Of a stretch of DNA of 64,000 nt, positions 1 to 9,896 are shown piece after piece. The DNA is from Ignavibacteriaceae bacterium (GTDB taxonomy: Bacteria > Bacteroidota > Ignavibacteria > Ignavibacteriales > Ignavibacteriaceae). Under the pieces are notes generated by a model. It worked only from the letters and a program-made list of their open reading frames with translations. It was not told the origin of the DNA and ran no database searches. Numbering within the stretch: position 1 is the first letter of the stretch; the number at the start of each line of letters is the position of its first letter. The position numbers and the translations under genes are program-made. The stretch is taken from the NCBI GenBank assembly GCA_013360295.1, contig JABWCL010000001.1, forward strand, positions 305,124 through 369,123, read 5' to 3'.

Positions 1-1445
1 AAATTACTGTTTCCTCCGGAGAAATATGTTCTGTCCGGAATAATCCCCGTGTACCCGATTTCAGGAATAATATAGTCGTGACGCCCTGCTTTAATCTTAC
101 TTTCAAAACGTATTCCGATAATACTGATATCAGTAATCAGTTTTTTGATCTCACTCATTCGAAAGGCCAGGTAATCTCCTGAGACTGTTCCGATGGTCAT
201 TCTGTCTTCAGCGGATAAATCCTGTATATAATAAACCGAACCGCCAAACTCAATTATATCTGATATACGACAATATGTGCCCAACTCCGCGCCCAATCTG
301 TAAAAGTTATGTCCAAAAGAAATATCGCTGAAATGATCTGTAAATGAAAAATTTATTTTATCCAATGATATTAATGGATAAATTTTAATAGCACCGGAGA
401 GCCTGTACTCATATGATATCCGGGAGTAGTACCTTTCATTATCCGCCCTGGAGTACATAACGTTTCTCTCTGCTGCCCTGCTCCATCCGAGTTCATTAGA
501 ATAACCGAACACCAGGTTCATTGCACCTGATTCGCCAACAAGTATCCTCGAATTAAGTGAAACATCATCTGATACACCACGTATATACCCGGCAAGCCGC
601 GGATCCAGCGCGTCATCTTTCTGGATACGCTTAGTGATCTGCCCCTTATAGCCAACACCAATTTTCACTGATTCACTTAACGACAGGTCCATCCCTGCAC
701 TTGCTCCGTAGATATTAATATACTGGAACCGCGTTTCGGTTTTCGATCTAATCACCGATGGAAGATCGAATCCGCTGAACTTCAATAAAACGGTTTCCTG
801 CGTAAGTCCCCCCTCATCCTCTCTGTAACTGATGGTTTCGTTTAGATCACCAATCAGAATGCCGCCACGTACCTTCAGCCAGCCAAAAAAGCCGTAACTA
901 CCTGAGAGATCGAATCTTACATCACGATGCTCGGAAACCGGGCGGGGGGTTAGCTGTTTTAATCCTTCATCCACCAGGTAAGCAAGAGACGCGTGTATAT
1001 TATCGGTAGTGTTGAACTGATAATTGTACTCACCCTGCATTTGGATGCCGTTGAATCTGGCGCTGCCTGTGGTACTGTCTCCGAGTAATACAGGACTGAA
1101 TCCCATATTATCACGGACAAACACCCAGTTCCACTGTTCTCTGATATTCTTAAAAACTTTAAATTCTCCGGAAAACGACTGCGCCTCGTCAATCACCTTA
1201 AAACCTTTGAAACCCAGTACTGCGTTATGAGTTTTGGCGGGTTCGGTAAAGCCGCGGAATTCACCGGATCGTGAACTATAGGCAGAGAAGATCGAAAAAT
1301 GCTCACTCGTGTGCGGGATGTATTTCCCCCTCCCTACACTATTAATGGGATTAAATATATCCAGGTTGAAGAGATAAGGATCCTCCGCCTGTGCCTGAAG
1401 GATATTAGCAGACAGAATAATGAAAAGTAGAGCCTGCCTGAACAT
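1..1445 (-). CDS. DUF6850-like outer-membrane beta-barrel protein, 3' end outside window
   Basis: An open frame of 481 codons reads leftward from an ATG at 1445 and leaves the window without a stop, so the C-terminus is missing. It begins with a signal peptide (MFRQALLFIILSANILQAQA). The rest is alternating aromatic/polar strands with many G-Y/F pairs, as in an outer-membrane barrel. It follows a DUF4876 gene and a TonB receptor gene on the same strand. The gene at 16813-18267 has the same position in a second cassette and matches it in pattern (FxGF/FKGLK near the start, a DTT-x-G segment, then a GLK-x-x-T segment and RD). In Bacteroidota, DUF6850 proteins are encoded beside DUF4876 proteins; that family name is my recognition, not a search result. 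The function is unknown; a partner of the receptor in the outer membrane is inferred. Confidence 0.7.
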   Translation of the reverse strand, partial: MFRQALLFIILSANILQAQAEDPYLFNLDIFNPINSVGRGKYIPHTSEHFSIFSAYSSRSGEFRGFTEPAKTHNAVLGFKGFKVIDEAQSFSGEFKVFKNIREQWNWVFVRDNMGFSPVLLGDSTTGSARFNGIQMQGEYNYQFNTTDNIHASLAYLVDEGLKQLTPRPVSEHRDVRFDLSGSYGFFGWLKVRGGILIGDLNETISYREDEGGLTQETVLLKFSGFDLPSVIRSKTETRFQYINIYGASAGMDLSLSESVKIGVGYKGQITKRIQKDDALDPRLAGYIRGVSDDVSLNSRILVGESGAMNLVFGYSNELGWSRAAERNVMYSRADNERYYSRISYEYRLSGAIKIYPLISLDKINFSFTDHFSDISFGHNFYRLGAELGTYCRISDIIEFGGSVYYIQDLSAEDRMTIGTVSGDYLAFRMSEIKKLITDISIIGIRFESKIKAGRHDYIIPEIGYTGIIPDRTYFSGGNSN

Positions 1446-1489
1446 TTTCGTTAATTGATGCATATCCGGGTCACATAGCTAATTAATTA

Positions 1490-2665
1490 TCAATGATGCC
1501 CGCCGGGAGTCGGACCCGGAATAATTTCGAAATCGAATGATGAGTTATTCTCGTCCCTCAGAATTATTCTGGGCGTTGAAGTAACCTTCTTTCTCTCCAT
1601 TGACTTGCCGGTGTAAAACTGAATTCCTCCGGCTGAGCCTGCATCAAGTCCCGGGTTAACAGTTTTCAGGTCCAGCCTGGTAGGGTCTTTCATATATTCA
1701 ACGGCATCAAGAACCGCGGAGTATGGAATTAAAAATTCATCATTATAAGGGATCAGCGAATCAGCAGGAAATTTCGCGATTGCCAAAGCACCTTTCTCTC
1801 CTCCGATCAGCCAGTCATTCCCTGAATCCTGGTATATCCGGATCATATTTGGGATTCCGGGATTATCAATATCAGGAGCATCGTCTTTATAAAACTCAAA
1901 GGCAGATGCTGATAGGTCAACGCTTGAAGAGGCATTAATTCTATGGTCGATCGCATCTTCCGCACAAACAAAAAATTCTCCCGGTTGTATCGGGTATTCG
2001 TTTCCTGAACCAGGGAACATCCATATACTCTTAGAGTGAACATAAAGCGGATCATCGCGATAATTCAATCCGAGATAGGAACTTGAATATATGACAGCGA
2101 CGATTATTCCGTCAAGATAGATGACAGAATCCGACTGATTATAAACTTCAAGATATTTATCGTGATAATACAATCCGGCCCCCGGAGGGCCACAGGCATA
2201 AATTTCGCTAATCACGAGCGGTGTCACTCCAGCCTGAACGTCCAGACGTATTAGAATCGGCGTATTATCCCCGGCGATGAGTTCGATATTTCGTACTTCT
2301 TTATTTACAAGTTTGTATCCGGAGGCTGAAGTCCCTGATATACTTTCCATTTCACTTTCGGACATTATCCTTTCAACACTGAGCAGATATTTGCCCGATA
2401 ATAATCCGGCAGCGGAGACAATACCGTTAGAATCAGCTGTAAACCTATATGTATTACCCAGCGCAGGGGACTGCAAAAAAACATTCGCGCTGCGAACGTT
2501 ATCTGTACCGAATAGTGCCGTCATAAAGTTACTTTTATCCTTAATTTGCAGGGTAAAAGTCGTCTGTCTTTCAGCTACAGCCGGCATATCATTATCGGTT
2601 AGCATCGAGCAGGACGGAAAGCTTATGAGTAATAACAGAAGCAGGTATTTATATGTTCTTTTCAA
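1490..2665 (-). CDS. DUF4876 domain lipoprotein (receptor partner), copy 1
   Basis: A 391-residue exported protein. The first 20 residues form a lipoprotein-type signal ending SFPSC, so Cys20 is the likely lipidated residue. Residues about 30-140 look like a small beta-sandwich. After that comes a segment with ISEIYACGPPG, then YLEVYNQSD and IYLDG, resembling the lamin-tail fold, and the chain ends in TPGG. The DUF4876 assignment rests on this pattern and on the copy at 18270-19370, which shares nearly every motif. The start is TTG, chosen because GAGG lies just upstream and no in-frame ATG fits. It sits 16 bases after the TonB receptor and before the barrel gene, so the three are probably cotranscribed. 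It occupies the place a SusD lipoprotein would have beside a SusC receptor; acting as a substrate-binding surface lipoprotein is inference. Confidence 0.75.
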   Translation of the reverse strand: MKRTYKYLLLLLLISFPSCSMLTDNDMPAVAERQTTFTLQIKDKSNFMTALFGTDNVRSANVFLQSPALGNTYRFTADSNGIVSAAGLLSGKYLLSVERIMSESEMESISGTSASGYKLVNKEVRNIELIAGDNTPILIRLDVQAGVTPLVISEIYACGPPGAGLYYHDKYLEVYNQSDSVIYLDGIIVAVIYSSSYLGLNYRDDPLYVHSKSIWMFPGSGNEYPIQPGEFFVCAEDAIDHRINASSSVDLSASAFEFYKDDAPDIDNPGIPNMIRIYQDSGNDWLIGGEKGALAIAKFPADSLIPYNDEFLIPYSAVLDAVEYMKDPTRLDLKTVNPGLDAGSAGGIQFYTGKSMERKKVTSTPRIILRDENNSSFDFEIIPGPTPGGHH

Positions 2666-2681
2666 TTTCTAATCCTCATTA

Positions 2682-5351
2682 TCATAGATCAATCATCGTG
2701 TTAAAATCCAGTCCGTAAAAAATCCCGGGGTTCCTTCTTTCATAACTTGGAGAAGCGGCTGAACTGCGCTGAATTCTGTAAAGCGGGCGGTTATTAAAAA
2801 AGTTGTTAACGTAAAAAGAGATAACGGCTCCCTTCCATAAAGACTTGCTGACTTTAAGATTGACGAGCCATTTATTCGGCCTATCCTCCTCAAGTAATTC
2901 AAAACCCTGCAGGTGCCGTGTCATCGCGGAGTAGGCTGCGTCAGGCCGCTGCTCTTCGGGAATGCTGACTAGCCCTTTTGTCACGCTGTAGTAGCCTGTC
3001 GCGAGTGTATCATCGTAGCCGTTCCTGCCGTCAATATCCATCGGTTTTTGCTGTATATGCAGAGTGAGCCACATTCCGAGCTCTTTTGACTGTATTTCAA
3101 ATCTATAGTTGATTAAAACTTCTTTATTGTACGACTCATAATCCTTATACATCGGGATGACTTCCTCATTCAGCGCCGCAACAAACCGGGAAGAGCTGAA
3201 GTAATAGCCGTCTTTACTTCCGGCTACAGTGTGCATATATGAAGCGTCCAATTTAATTACGGTATTAATAACAGGAATACGCTTAGTCCCCATACTCAGT
3301 TCTATTCCTTTCACATCAAGATATCCCTTATTTCCGTATCGGGTGTATGTATCGAGATAGTACCTTGTAATCAATGAACCGGTATCTGCAGGCCAGTAAG
3401 GGAAAGAGCGCTTATAATAATAGTTTGGCTGACTCACAGATTCAAACATATCTTTTGAAGAGTTAAGATACCCCGTTACGGTAAACCCAAAGAAATCCCA
3501 CTGCTGGTCGAGGCTTACTTCATACTTCTTTTGAGTATACCCCTTGATGCTCCTGTTCGCCTGTTCCCTTATGAAAGTGGATATCAGTGAGAAATTACTG
3601 TCAGGATACTGCGGATTTACCACAGAAACAGTATCCACGACATCATAGTATCTCTCCTGAGCGTATATCATCCCCATCGGCGGCGATTTTGCGGTAACGC
3701 CGTAGCCAAGACGGAGTTGTGTATTTTCAGTAAGGCTGACAGACATTGCTATCCTCGGATTGAGGAAGCTTCCGTTCTGCGATTTAATAAAGTCTTTTTT
3801 CCCGGCTAACCCGCCAAAATCAATACCGGAAGGTTTAAATATTTCATAACGCAAACCCGCTGAAAAAGTAAACGGAAGGATTATGTTCCCGGTGACCCTG
3901 TCTTCCAAATATAAACTGAGGATAGGATAATCGGGAATCATATCATATCTTCTGAGCCGTGGCGTGGTCACAGAAACTGATGGAGGAAATAACGGATCAA
4001 AGATGATCCCTTCCCCCTTATTAAAATCATTCCGGTAGGTTATGCCGAATAATACATTATGAAGCGGAGAGGCAACATAGAACCTGGTCAGGTAGTTCAG
4101 GTCACCGTAGAGATTCCACACATCTCCCCTGATATTCTTCTTGCCGAGATACGAACCAAAAACGATCCTTCCCTCCTGAGTACCCTCCGTGAGCCTCGTG
4201 GAGAGGACAAGGTTGTCACGGGAGACCAATCGCTGATCGTACGAATTCTGATAAGTATAACCGACTGACAGTTTAAGATTGATCTTGTCCAGTTCATTCA
4301 ACATTATAAAATGATCACCGGAATATTTCACATTAATATCACGATTGTACCACGCCTCACGAAGCGCGTAACCCGGTTTTTCTTTATATTCATCAAATGC
4401 ACGCGTGAAGTAAAAAACGTTTTTTGTGGCGTACTCATCCGCGGCTTTTTCAAGTGAAGACTGAAGTGCGATCCTCGTATAGCCGTCCTGCTCTATCCTG
4501 ATATCCCTGCTTGAGGAAGCAACATTCAGATTAGTATTCATTACCCACGATCCTAATCCGAATCCTGCGCTCAGGTTCGATTCATACAACTGAGGATTAT
4601 ATTTCATTTTCAGTTTCGGAGTTTCAACAGATGACTTTGTCTTGACGATAAGAATACCATCGGTCAGATCACCGTATTGAACTGAAGGTATACCGCGAAT
4701 CACTTCTACTTCTTTAATATTCTCTGCAGGAATTGCTCTCAGGTCTATTCCACTGTTAGCCGAAGACTGCCCTATACCAATCTGCATATTGGCATTGTTA
4801 GTAATGGGAATTCCATCAAGGATAATCTGCGTCCCAATCGGATCACCGTTTCGAATTTCGGCTTTTTCTGTACTGTTAAGAGTAGGGTTTGTAGTCTCAA
4901 CTCCGGGAGTAAGCTTTAGGACATCATTAAGGCTGCTTGCCTGAATGTGTTCTATCTCGCCGGCGGAGATGCTGGTCTTGGTTTCGGGAGTATTCTGGAG
5001 AAAATCATTCTTCGCGACAACTTCTATTGAACCGATTAAAAAGCTTGTTGTCTTAAGCACAAAGTCATTTTTACGGGTTGCCCCTCTCCTTATCTGAACC
5101 TGTGCAGTAAACTTTTCACATCCGACATAGGTTACTTCGATAGTATACTTTCCCTCTTTTGCCTGCAGTTTATACTTTCCGCGTATGTCGGATATTGTAC
5201 CAGTATTAATTTCCCTCAGGCGGACAGTTGCAAAGGAAAGCAATTCTCCCTGGTCACTGGTTAATGTACCTTCCAGCGTACCGAGGCTGCTCTGTGCGAA
5301 AAGGTTTGTGCCGATTAAAAAGAAAAGTATATAAAGTAACTGTATGCGCAT
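2682..5351 (-). CDS. TonB-dependent receptor with carboxypeptidase-like N-domain, copy 1
   Basis: An 889-residue outer-membrane receptor expected to import a ligand using TonB energy. A signal peptide (residues 1-20, ending FAQ) is followed by a carboxypeptidase-D regulatory-like domain (about 25-105, with GTLEG near its start and FATVRL). The plug domain spans about 120-240, with LDGIPITNNAN and IRGIPSVQYGDLTDG. The remainder is a 22-strand-type barrel that ends at the membrane-facing C-terminus FNTMIDL. No SusD gene is adjacent; a DUF4876 lipoprotein and a DUF6850-like barrel follow instead. The paralogue at 19354-21996 shares the plug motifs almost residue for residue. The substrate cannot be read from the sequence. 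Confidence 0.88.
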   Translation of the reverse strand: MRIQLLYILFFLIGTNLFAQSSLGTLEGTLTSDQGELLSFATVRLREINTGTISDIRGKYKLQAKEGKYTIEVTYVGCEKFTAQVQIRRGATRKNDFVLKTTSFLIGSIEVVAKNDFLQNTPETKTSISAGEIEHIQASSLNDVLKLTPGVETTNPTLNSTEKAEIRNGDPIGTQIILDGIPITNNANMQIGIGQSSANSGIDLRAIPAENIKEVEVIRGIPSVQYGDLTDGILIVKTKSSVETPKLKMKYNPQLYESNLSAGFGLGSWVMNTNLNVASSSRDIRIEQDGYTRIALQSSLEKAADEYATKNVFYFTRAFDEYKEKPGYALREAWYNRDINVKYSGDHFIMLNELDKINLKLSVGYTYQNSYDQRLVSRDNLVLSTRLTEGTQEGRIVFGSYLGKKNIRGDVWNLYGDLNYLTRFYVASPLHNVLFGITYRNDFNKGEGIIFDPLFPPSVSVTTPRLRRYDMIPDYPILSLYLEDRVTGNIILPFTFSAGLRYEIFKPSGIDFGGLAGKKDFIKSQNGSFLNPRIAMSVSLTENTQLRLGYGVTAKSPPMGMIYAQERYYDVVDTVSVVNPQYPDSNFSLISTFIREQANRSIKGYTQKKYEVSLDQQWDFFGFTVTGYLNSSKDMFESVSQPNYYYKRSFPYWPADTGSLITRYYLDTYTRYGNKGYLDVKGIELSMGTKRIPVINTVIKLDASYMHTVAGSKDGYYFSSSRFVAALNEEVIPMYKDYESYNKEVLINYRFEIQSKELGMWLTLHIQQKPMDIDGRNGYDDTLATGYYSVTKGLVSIPEEQRPDAAYSAMTRHLQGFELLEEDRPNKWLVNLKVSKSLWKGAVISFYVNNFFNNRPLYRIQRSSAASPSYERRNPGIFYGLDFNTMIDL

Positions 5352-5362
5352 TAATTAAAGTG

Positions 5363-5399
5363 AACCGCTCCCTGCCCTTAAGTGCAGCGGGGAGCGGTT
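5363..5399 (-). terminator. Strong hairpin between secreted propeller gene and receptor gene
   Basis: A perfect 10-base inverted repeat (AACCGCTCCC at 5363-5372 and GGGAGCGGTT at 5390-5399) lies in the 83-base gap between the stop at 5435 and the receptor start at 5351. On the minus strand it is followed only by an AT-rich stretch (CACTTTAATTAA), not a clean T-run, so it may attenuate rather than end transcription. It separates the propeller gene from the receptor cassette. Confidence 0.5.
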
Positions 5400-5434
5400 G
5401 AAAAATTATGAAATTAAATACTGATCAATAGATA

Positions 5435-7840
5435 CTATTTAATCAGATTCAGTTTCCTGGTCTGAGAGAACTTTCCGGCATCCATACGGTAGAAATAAGT
5501 ACCGGAGGAGAGGCCTTCAGCATCAAATTGTATGTAATATTTACCTTGCAAGTGAGGAGCAGAAACGATTGTTCTCACCTCGTTTCCAAGGACATCGTAC
5601 AATTTAATTGTAACGTCAGATGGTGTCCCGACTTCATAGAATATCTTCGTTGAAGGATTGAACGGGTTTGGATAATTCTGTCCGAGTCCAAAACTCATCC
5701 CTGCAACAGGATCCAGCTCAACAACGTTTGAGTATGATGAAGTACCATCATAATCAATCTGTTTGATCCGGTAAGCTGTTTTGACCGTCAGCAGTTGGTT
5801 ATCCGTAAATGCATAGCTGTTTCTTTCCAGAGAGTTTCCGGCTCCGTCAATAAAAGCTATCGCGCTCCATTGACCATCACCAATACTTCTCTGGACTTCA
5901 AATCCGCGGTTATTGGTTTCGGAAGCTGTTGTCCATTTCAGTGAAGCCTTGCCATCAACTATAGAAGCCGAAAATGAAGTCAGCTCAACAGGTATGATTG
6001 ATGACCATTTATTAACTAAAACGGTTCCACCGGTACCGGCTGCCCAGAGGTACCTGTCAATCTTTGTCGCGTAGAAAATTCCGTTGAAAGATGTCGGGAA
6101 AGGCTGAACCCAGGTGTTTCCGCCATCAGTCGTCCGAGACATAGTACCATTCTGATCAAGGAGCCAGAATGTAGTAGTATCTTCAAAAACGACGCCATAG
6201 TTGGAAATTGTATGATTTGCCGGAGGTGTATAAGCTGTCCAGGTAAATCCTCCGTCGGTTGTCCTGGCAACAAAATTCGCCGAACTGGAGTAACCAACGA
6301 TCACACCGTGGTTTTCATTATAGAAACTGAGCCCGAAATAATTTCCCGGAATATTAGTCGTCAATGCAGTCCAGTTAGCGCCGCCATCCGTAGTCATATA
6401 TGCTTTAGCACTTCCGCCGACAGTAATAACTTTATTGGCATTAAAAAGGTGCATCGCGTAAATTGCAGTAGTACCGTGCGGGGATGCAAGACTATCCCAA
6501 CTTGTTCCGCCATTAGTTGTCTTAATTATTCTGCCGGAATTAGTAACGGCAAAACCAGTCAGAGTATCGGCAAAGGCAACTTCGTTGATGGCAGTTGTCC
6601 CGAATAATGGCTGTGATAACCATTCCCAGGTAGTTCCCGCATCGGTAGTTTTATAAATACGGTTCCTTCCGGTACTTACGAACCAGGTGCTTGCTGAAGG
6701 CATACTTAAACCGTAAGCGAGGAACTTAAAGTTAGCACCCATATCAGACCAGGTCGCACCACCATCAGTAGTCTTAAAGATCAGCCCGAGAGAATCTGCA
6801 GTAGTAGAAGAACCGCCAAGTAAGTATCCAAGGTCTTCCGTTACAAATTTGACTCTTCTGAAAGTTTTCTGAGTAATAGCATTCATAAGAGGTACCCACG
6901 TCACGCCTGCATCCGTGCTTTTATAGATTGAACCATAACGGCCGGTTGCCACGAGTGCTGAGCCGAAAACGGAGATATTATAAATCGGTTCTGTGCCGGT
7001 GGCATACCCTGTGTATGTTAAACCACCATCAGTTGATTTATAAATTGTACCATTATTATTATTTGTAACAAAGCCAGTGTTTGCATCCAGAAATAAAACG
7101 AAATTCGGAACAATCAGGTTATTTACTATTGTGTTAGACCAGGTTGTACCGCCGTCAGTCGTATAATATACTCTTCCGCCGTTCTGAGTCGCAAGCCAGC
7201 CACGCTGATCATCAATCCAGCAAATATCCCAGATAGTTTGTGTAAGCCCTGAGACAGCAACTGTAGTCCAGGTCTCTCCGTAATCTGTAGACCTTTTAAC
7301 GGCAGATGTTGATGAATTTGCAACCCAGACATCATTTGCCGCTCTTACCTGAAGGGCGTAGACATTGTTTGTGTAACCGGCATTTTTTGCTACCCAAGTG
7401 AGTCCGCCGTCAGTAGTCTTAAGCACTCTTCCGCCGGCACCGGTAATATAGCCAGTATCAGCATCAATAAAATCCACGTCGTAGAAATTATCTGTAAAAC
7501 CGGTACTAAGAGGAAAACCGCTTTGACCGCCGTCGGTGGTTTTTACCAGGAGTCCGCCACTGCCGACTGCATACCAGATAAGTGGGGATACCTTCTCAAC
7601 AGCATTGACGGTTCTGCCTAGAGAGTCAATGCTAGTTGTCTCCCAATTTAAGCCGGAATTCGTTGTCGTGATCATGGTCGCCCCCTCACCGAAAGCGACT
7701 ATATTATTTTCATTGAGCAAAACGCTGGTTTGAAGAGTATTGCCGGTGGGTTTTGGGTTATTCCAGTTCCACTTACCCAATTCCTGGGCGTGGATACTAG
7801 TAATTAATACGAAGAACAAAAACAGTTTGAGTAGTTTCAT
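5435..7840 (-). CDS. Ycf48-like beta-propeller protein secreted by T9SS
   Basis: An 801-residue exported protein. A signal peptide (1-18, ending IHA) is followed by 13 copies of the short BNR/Ycf48 motif T-T-D-G-G-x-T-W spread over residues about 60-600, which suggests one or two beta-propellers. Then comes a fibronectin-like linker (VELTSFSA, typical before sorting domains). The last 85 residues are a T9SS type A sorting domain with NYPNPFNPSTKI, YDVLGNEV and GTYFYRM. The protein is expected to cross the outer membrane and be released or anchored at the surface. The start ATG has GGAG seven bases upstream. Its neighbour at 14562 has the same architecture. The role is unknown; such propellers usually bind glycans or proteins. 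Confidence 0.85.
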   Translation of the reverse strand: MKLLKLFLFFVLITSIHAQELGKWNWNNPKPTGNTLQTSVLLNENNIVAFGEGATMITTTNSGLNWETTSIDSLGRTVNAVEKVSPLIWYAVGSGGLLVKTTDGGQSGFPLSTGFTDNFYDVDFIDADTGYITGAGGRVLKTTDGGLTWVAKNAGYTNNVYALQVRAANDVWVANSSTSAVKRSTDYGETWTTVAVSGLTQTIWDICWIDDQRGWLATQNGGRVYYTTDGGTTWSNTIVNNLIVPNFVLFLDANTGFVTNNNNGTIYKSTDGGLTYTGYATGTEPIYNISVFGSALVATGRYGSIYKSTDAGVTWVPLMNAITQKTFRRVKFVTEDLGYLLGGSSTTADSLGLIFKTTDGGATWSDMGANFKFLAYGLSMPSASTWFVSTGRNRIYKTTDAGTTWEWLSQPLFGTTAINEVAFADTLTGFAVTNSGRIIKTTNGGTSWDSLASPHGTTAIYAMHLFNANKVITVGGSAKAYMTTDGGANWTALTTNIPGNYFGLSFYNENHGVIVGYSSSANFVARTTDGGFTWTAYTPPANHTISNYGVVFEDTTTFWLLDQNGTMSRTTDGGNTWVQPFPTSFNGIFYATKIDRYLWAAGTGGTVLVNKWSSIIPVELTSFSASIVDGKASLKWTTASETNNRGFEVQRSIGDGQWSAIAFIDGAGNSLERNSYAFTDNQLLTVKTAYRIKQIDYDGTSSYSNVVELDPVAGMSFGLGQNYPNPFNPSTKIFYEVGTPSDVTIKLYDVLGNEVRTIVSAPHLQGKYYIQFDAEGLSSGTYFYRMDAGKFSQTRKLNLIK

Positions 7841-7933
7841 GCTAACTCCAATCTATTTGTGAAAGAGAAAAAACATTAATTAAAAATAAAAATATATTAC
7901 CATCTAATTTGTGTAAAAATCACACCGCTTTGC

Positions 7934-9868
7934 TTATTTCATAAACATTAATTTTTTCGACTGAACAAAAGAACCAGCCGATATGGTGTAAATGTATAAG
8001 CCGCTCGAAAATCCGGAGGCATTAAATTCTGTGCTGTGTACTCCGGCTTCCTGCGTAGTATTAACAAGTTGTGCGAGCTCATTACCCAGAATGTCATATA
8101 CCTTAACCGAAACATTCGTCTTTTCAGCCAGTTGATAGCTGATCTTTGTTGACGGGTTGAACGGATTTGGATAATTATCATACAGAGCAAAATGGTATAC
8201 CGGACTAATTTCGACTGAAACAGGCTGGTAATATGAATATACACCGCTTAAATCTACCTGCCGCAGCCTGTAATAAAACGTTCCCGCGCCCGGATTAATA
8301 TCTCTGAAGGTATAGAGATTCCTTTCAACCGTGGTACCGTTCCCTTTTATAAACCCTATCTTTGTGTACGTGACTGCGTCAGTGCTTCTCTCTATATCAA
8401 AACCAAAATTATTCATTTCGGAGGATGTTACCCAGTCGAGAACGACATTATTTCCGGAAACATTACCGGAAAAAGATGCCAATTCGACCGGTACGGGGTT
8501 AGTGCCGAGTTTAAGGACTATTACATCTTCAACGCCTGCAGTCACGAAAGAGTCAACACCGGCTTTAAACCAGCCTTTTGCTGCTCCCGAACCGATAATA
8601 TTTCCGCCGCCGTCAATCTTGAATGAAGAGATCCTGTCCGCATCATTTCCTCCGGCAGTCTTGAACCAGCCTAAGTTTCCTGCCTGATCATATTTCAGGA
8701 AGAACACATCGGCCAAACCGTTACTGGTAACCGGAGTCGTTCCGAATGTAACTGTATTCTGAAAACTTCCAGCAGCGAGGATATTGCCAAAGCGGTCAAT
8801 CCCGACATCATCCATATTATCAGCGCCTGTGCCGCCGATTACTTTAACCCACTGTAGCACACCGGCACTATTTAACTTTGCCAGGAATGCGTCGGTACCG
8901 CCGGCACTCAGGACGTTCTGTCCTCCGATCGTTGCCGCACTATCGAACTTACCTGCAATGAACACATTACCGTCATCATCAACTGCAACTCCCGTCGCAT
9001 CGTCAGCCTTAGCGCCTCCCATCCCTTTGACCCAGATGAGTTGTCCAGATGGACTGTACTTTGCTAAAAAGGCTTCAGCTTGTGCCCCATATAATGTTGT
9101 ACCCGAAAATGTGGCAGTATCATAAAAAACGCCTACCGCATATACGTTACCTGCCGCATCTGTAACTACTGAGTTACCCTGCTCACTGCTTTTCAGCCCG
9201 CCTCCGGTAACACCCCACATGGCATTTCCTGCAGGATCATATTTTACGATAAAGATATCTCGCTGTCCGTTGGTCGTAATTTTAATATTATCAAACCTAA
9301 CAGAATCTACTGTCGCAGATCCATAGTAACCAATAATAATAGTGTTCCCCTCACTATCCACGGTCAACCCTCTTGTTGACACCTGCGACACACTTTTTCC
9401 TTCTTTAAGCCATAGGATAGTACCGGAAGTATCATATCTCATCGTCATTACATCCAGGTTGCCCGTGCTGGCAAGGTTATATGTTCCGAAAGTCGCGCTT
9501 CCGAAATAGTGCCCCGTAGCGCGTACTCCACCTTCCGCGTCAACCTCAACACCATAACCTCTGTCCGTGAGAGTACCGCCTCCGGTCTTACCCCAGACCG
9601 GTGTACCCTGCGGATTCATTTTTAACAGGAAATAGTCACAATTACCTGAACCACCGGGCATGGTAAGCTGCAAACCGCTAAAGGTCAGACTGGTTGAAAA
9701 AAATTCTCCGGTTACGTAAACGTATCCGTTGAAATCAACCGCAACTGAGTAGGAATAGTCTCTCAGGGTACCGGCGCCCTGTTTTGTCCAGGCAAATTCG
9801 GGAGCCTGAGCAAATACCGCACCGCTTAATAGAGTAACTATCATCAGAATATGAAATTGTTTTTTCAT
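7934..9868 (-). CDS. SBBP-repeat seven-bladed propeller protein secreted by T9SS
   Basis: A 644-residue secreted protein with a signal peptide (1-20, ending VFA). Seven copies of the motif G-N-x-x-x-x-G-x-F with a nearby T-x-F/I follow between residues about 40 and 440, one per expected blade. This matches SBBP (seven-bladed beta-propeller) proteins and related NHL-type folds. A VELASFSG linker leads to a C-terminal T9SS type A sorting domain (NYPNPFNPSTKI, YDILGNEL, GLYIYTI). The start ATG has AGGAG in front. It lies upstream of the other propeller gene and directly downstream of the M16 peptidase gene (28 bases). No catalytic residues are visible; a surface binding role is inferred. Confidence 0.82.
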   Translation of the reverse strand: MKKQFHILMIVTLLSGAVFAQAPEFAWTKQGAGTLRDYSYSVAVDFNGYVYVTGEFFSTSLTFSGLQLTMPGGSGNCDYFLLKMNPQGTPVWGKTGGGTLTDRGYGVEVDAEGGVRATGHYFGSATFGTYNLASTGNLDVMTMRYDTSGTILWLKEGKSVSQVSTRGLTVDSEGNTIIIGYYGSATVDSVRFDNIKITTNGQRDIFIVKYDPAGNAMWGVTGGGLKSSEQGNSVVTDAAGNVYAVGVFYDTATFSGTTLYGAQAEAFLAKYSPSGQLIWVKGMGGAKADDATGVAVDDDGNVFIAGKFDSAATIGGQNVLSAGGTDAFLAKLNSAGVLQWVKVIGGTGADNMDDVGIDRFGNILAAGSFQNTVTFGTTPVTSNGLADVFFLKYDQAGNLGWFKTAGGNDADRISSFKIDGGGNIIGSGAAKGWFKAGVDSFVTAGVEDVIVLKLGTNPVPVELASFSGNVSGNNVVLDWVTSSEMNNFGFDIERSTDAVTYTKIGFIKGNGTTVERNLYTFRDINPGAGTFYYRLRQVDLSGVYSYYQPVSVEISPVYHFALYDNYPNPFNPSTKISYQLAEKTNVSVKVYDILGNELAQLVNTTQEAGVHSTEFNASGFSSGLYIYTISAGSFVQSKKLMFMK

Positions 9869-9896
9869 AGCGAACTCCTATTTTGATTAAATAATA

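Noticed and set aside
2277..2672. 131-codon plus-strand frame
   Set aside because: It lies wholly antisense to the DUF4876 lipoprotein gene, has no ribosome site and shows no domain pattern.
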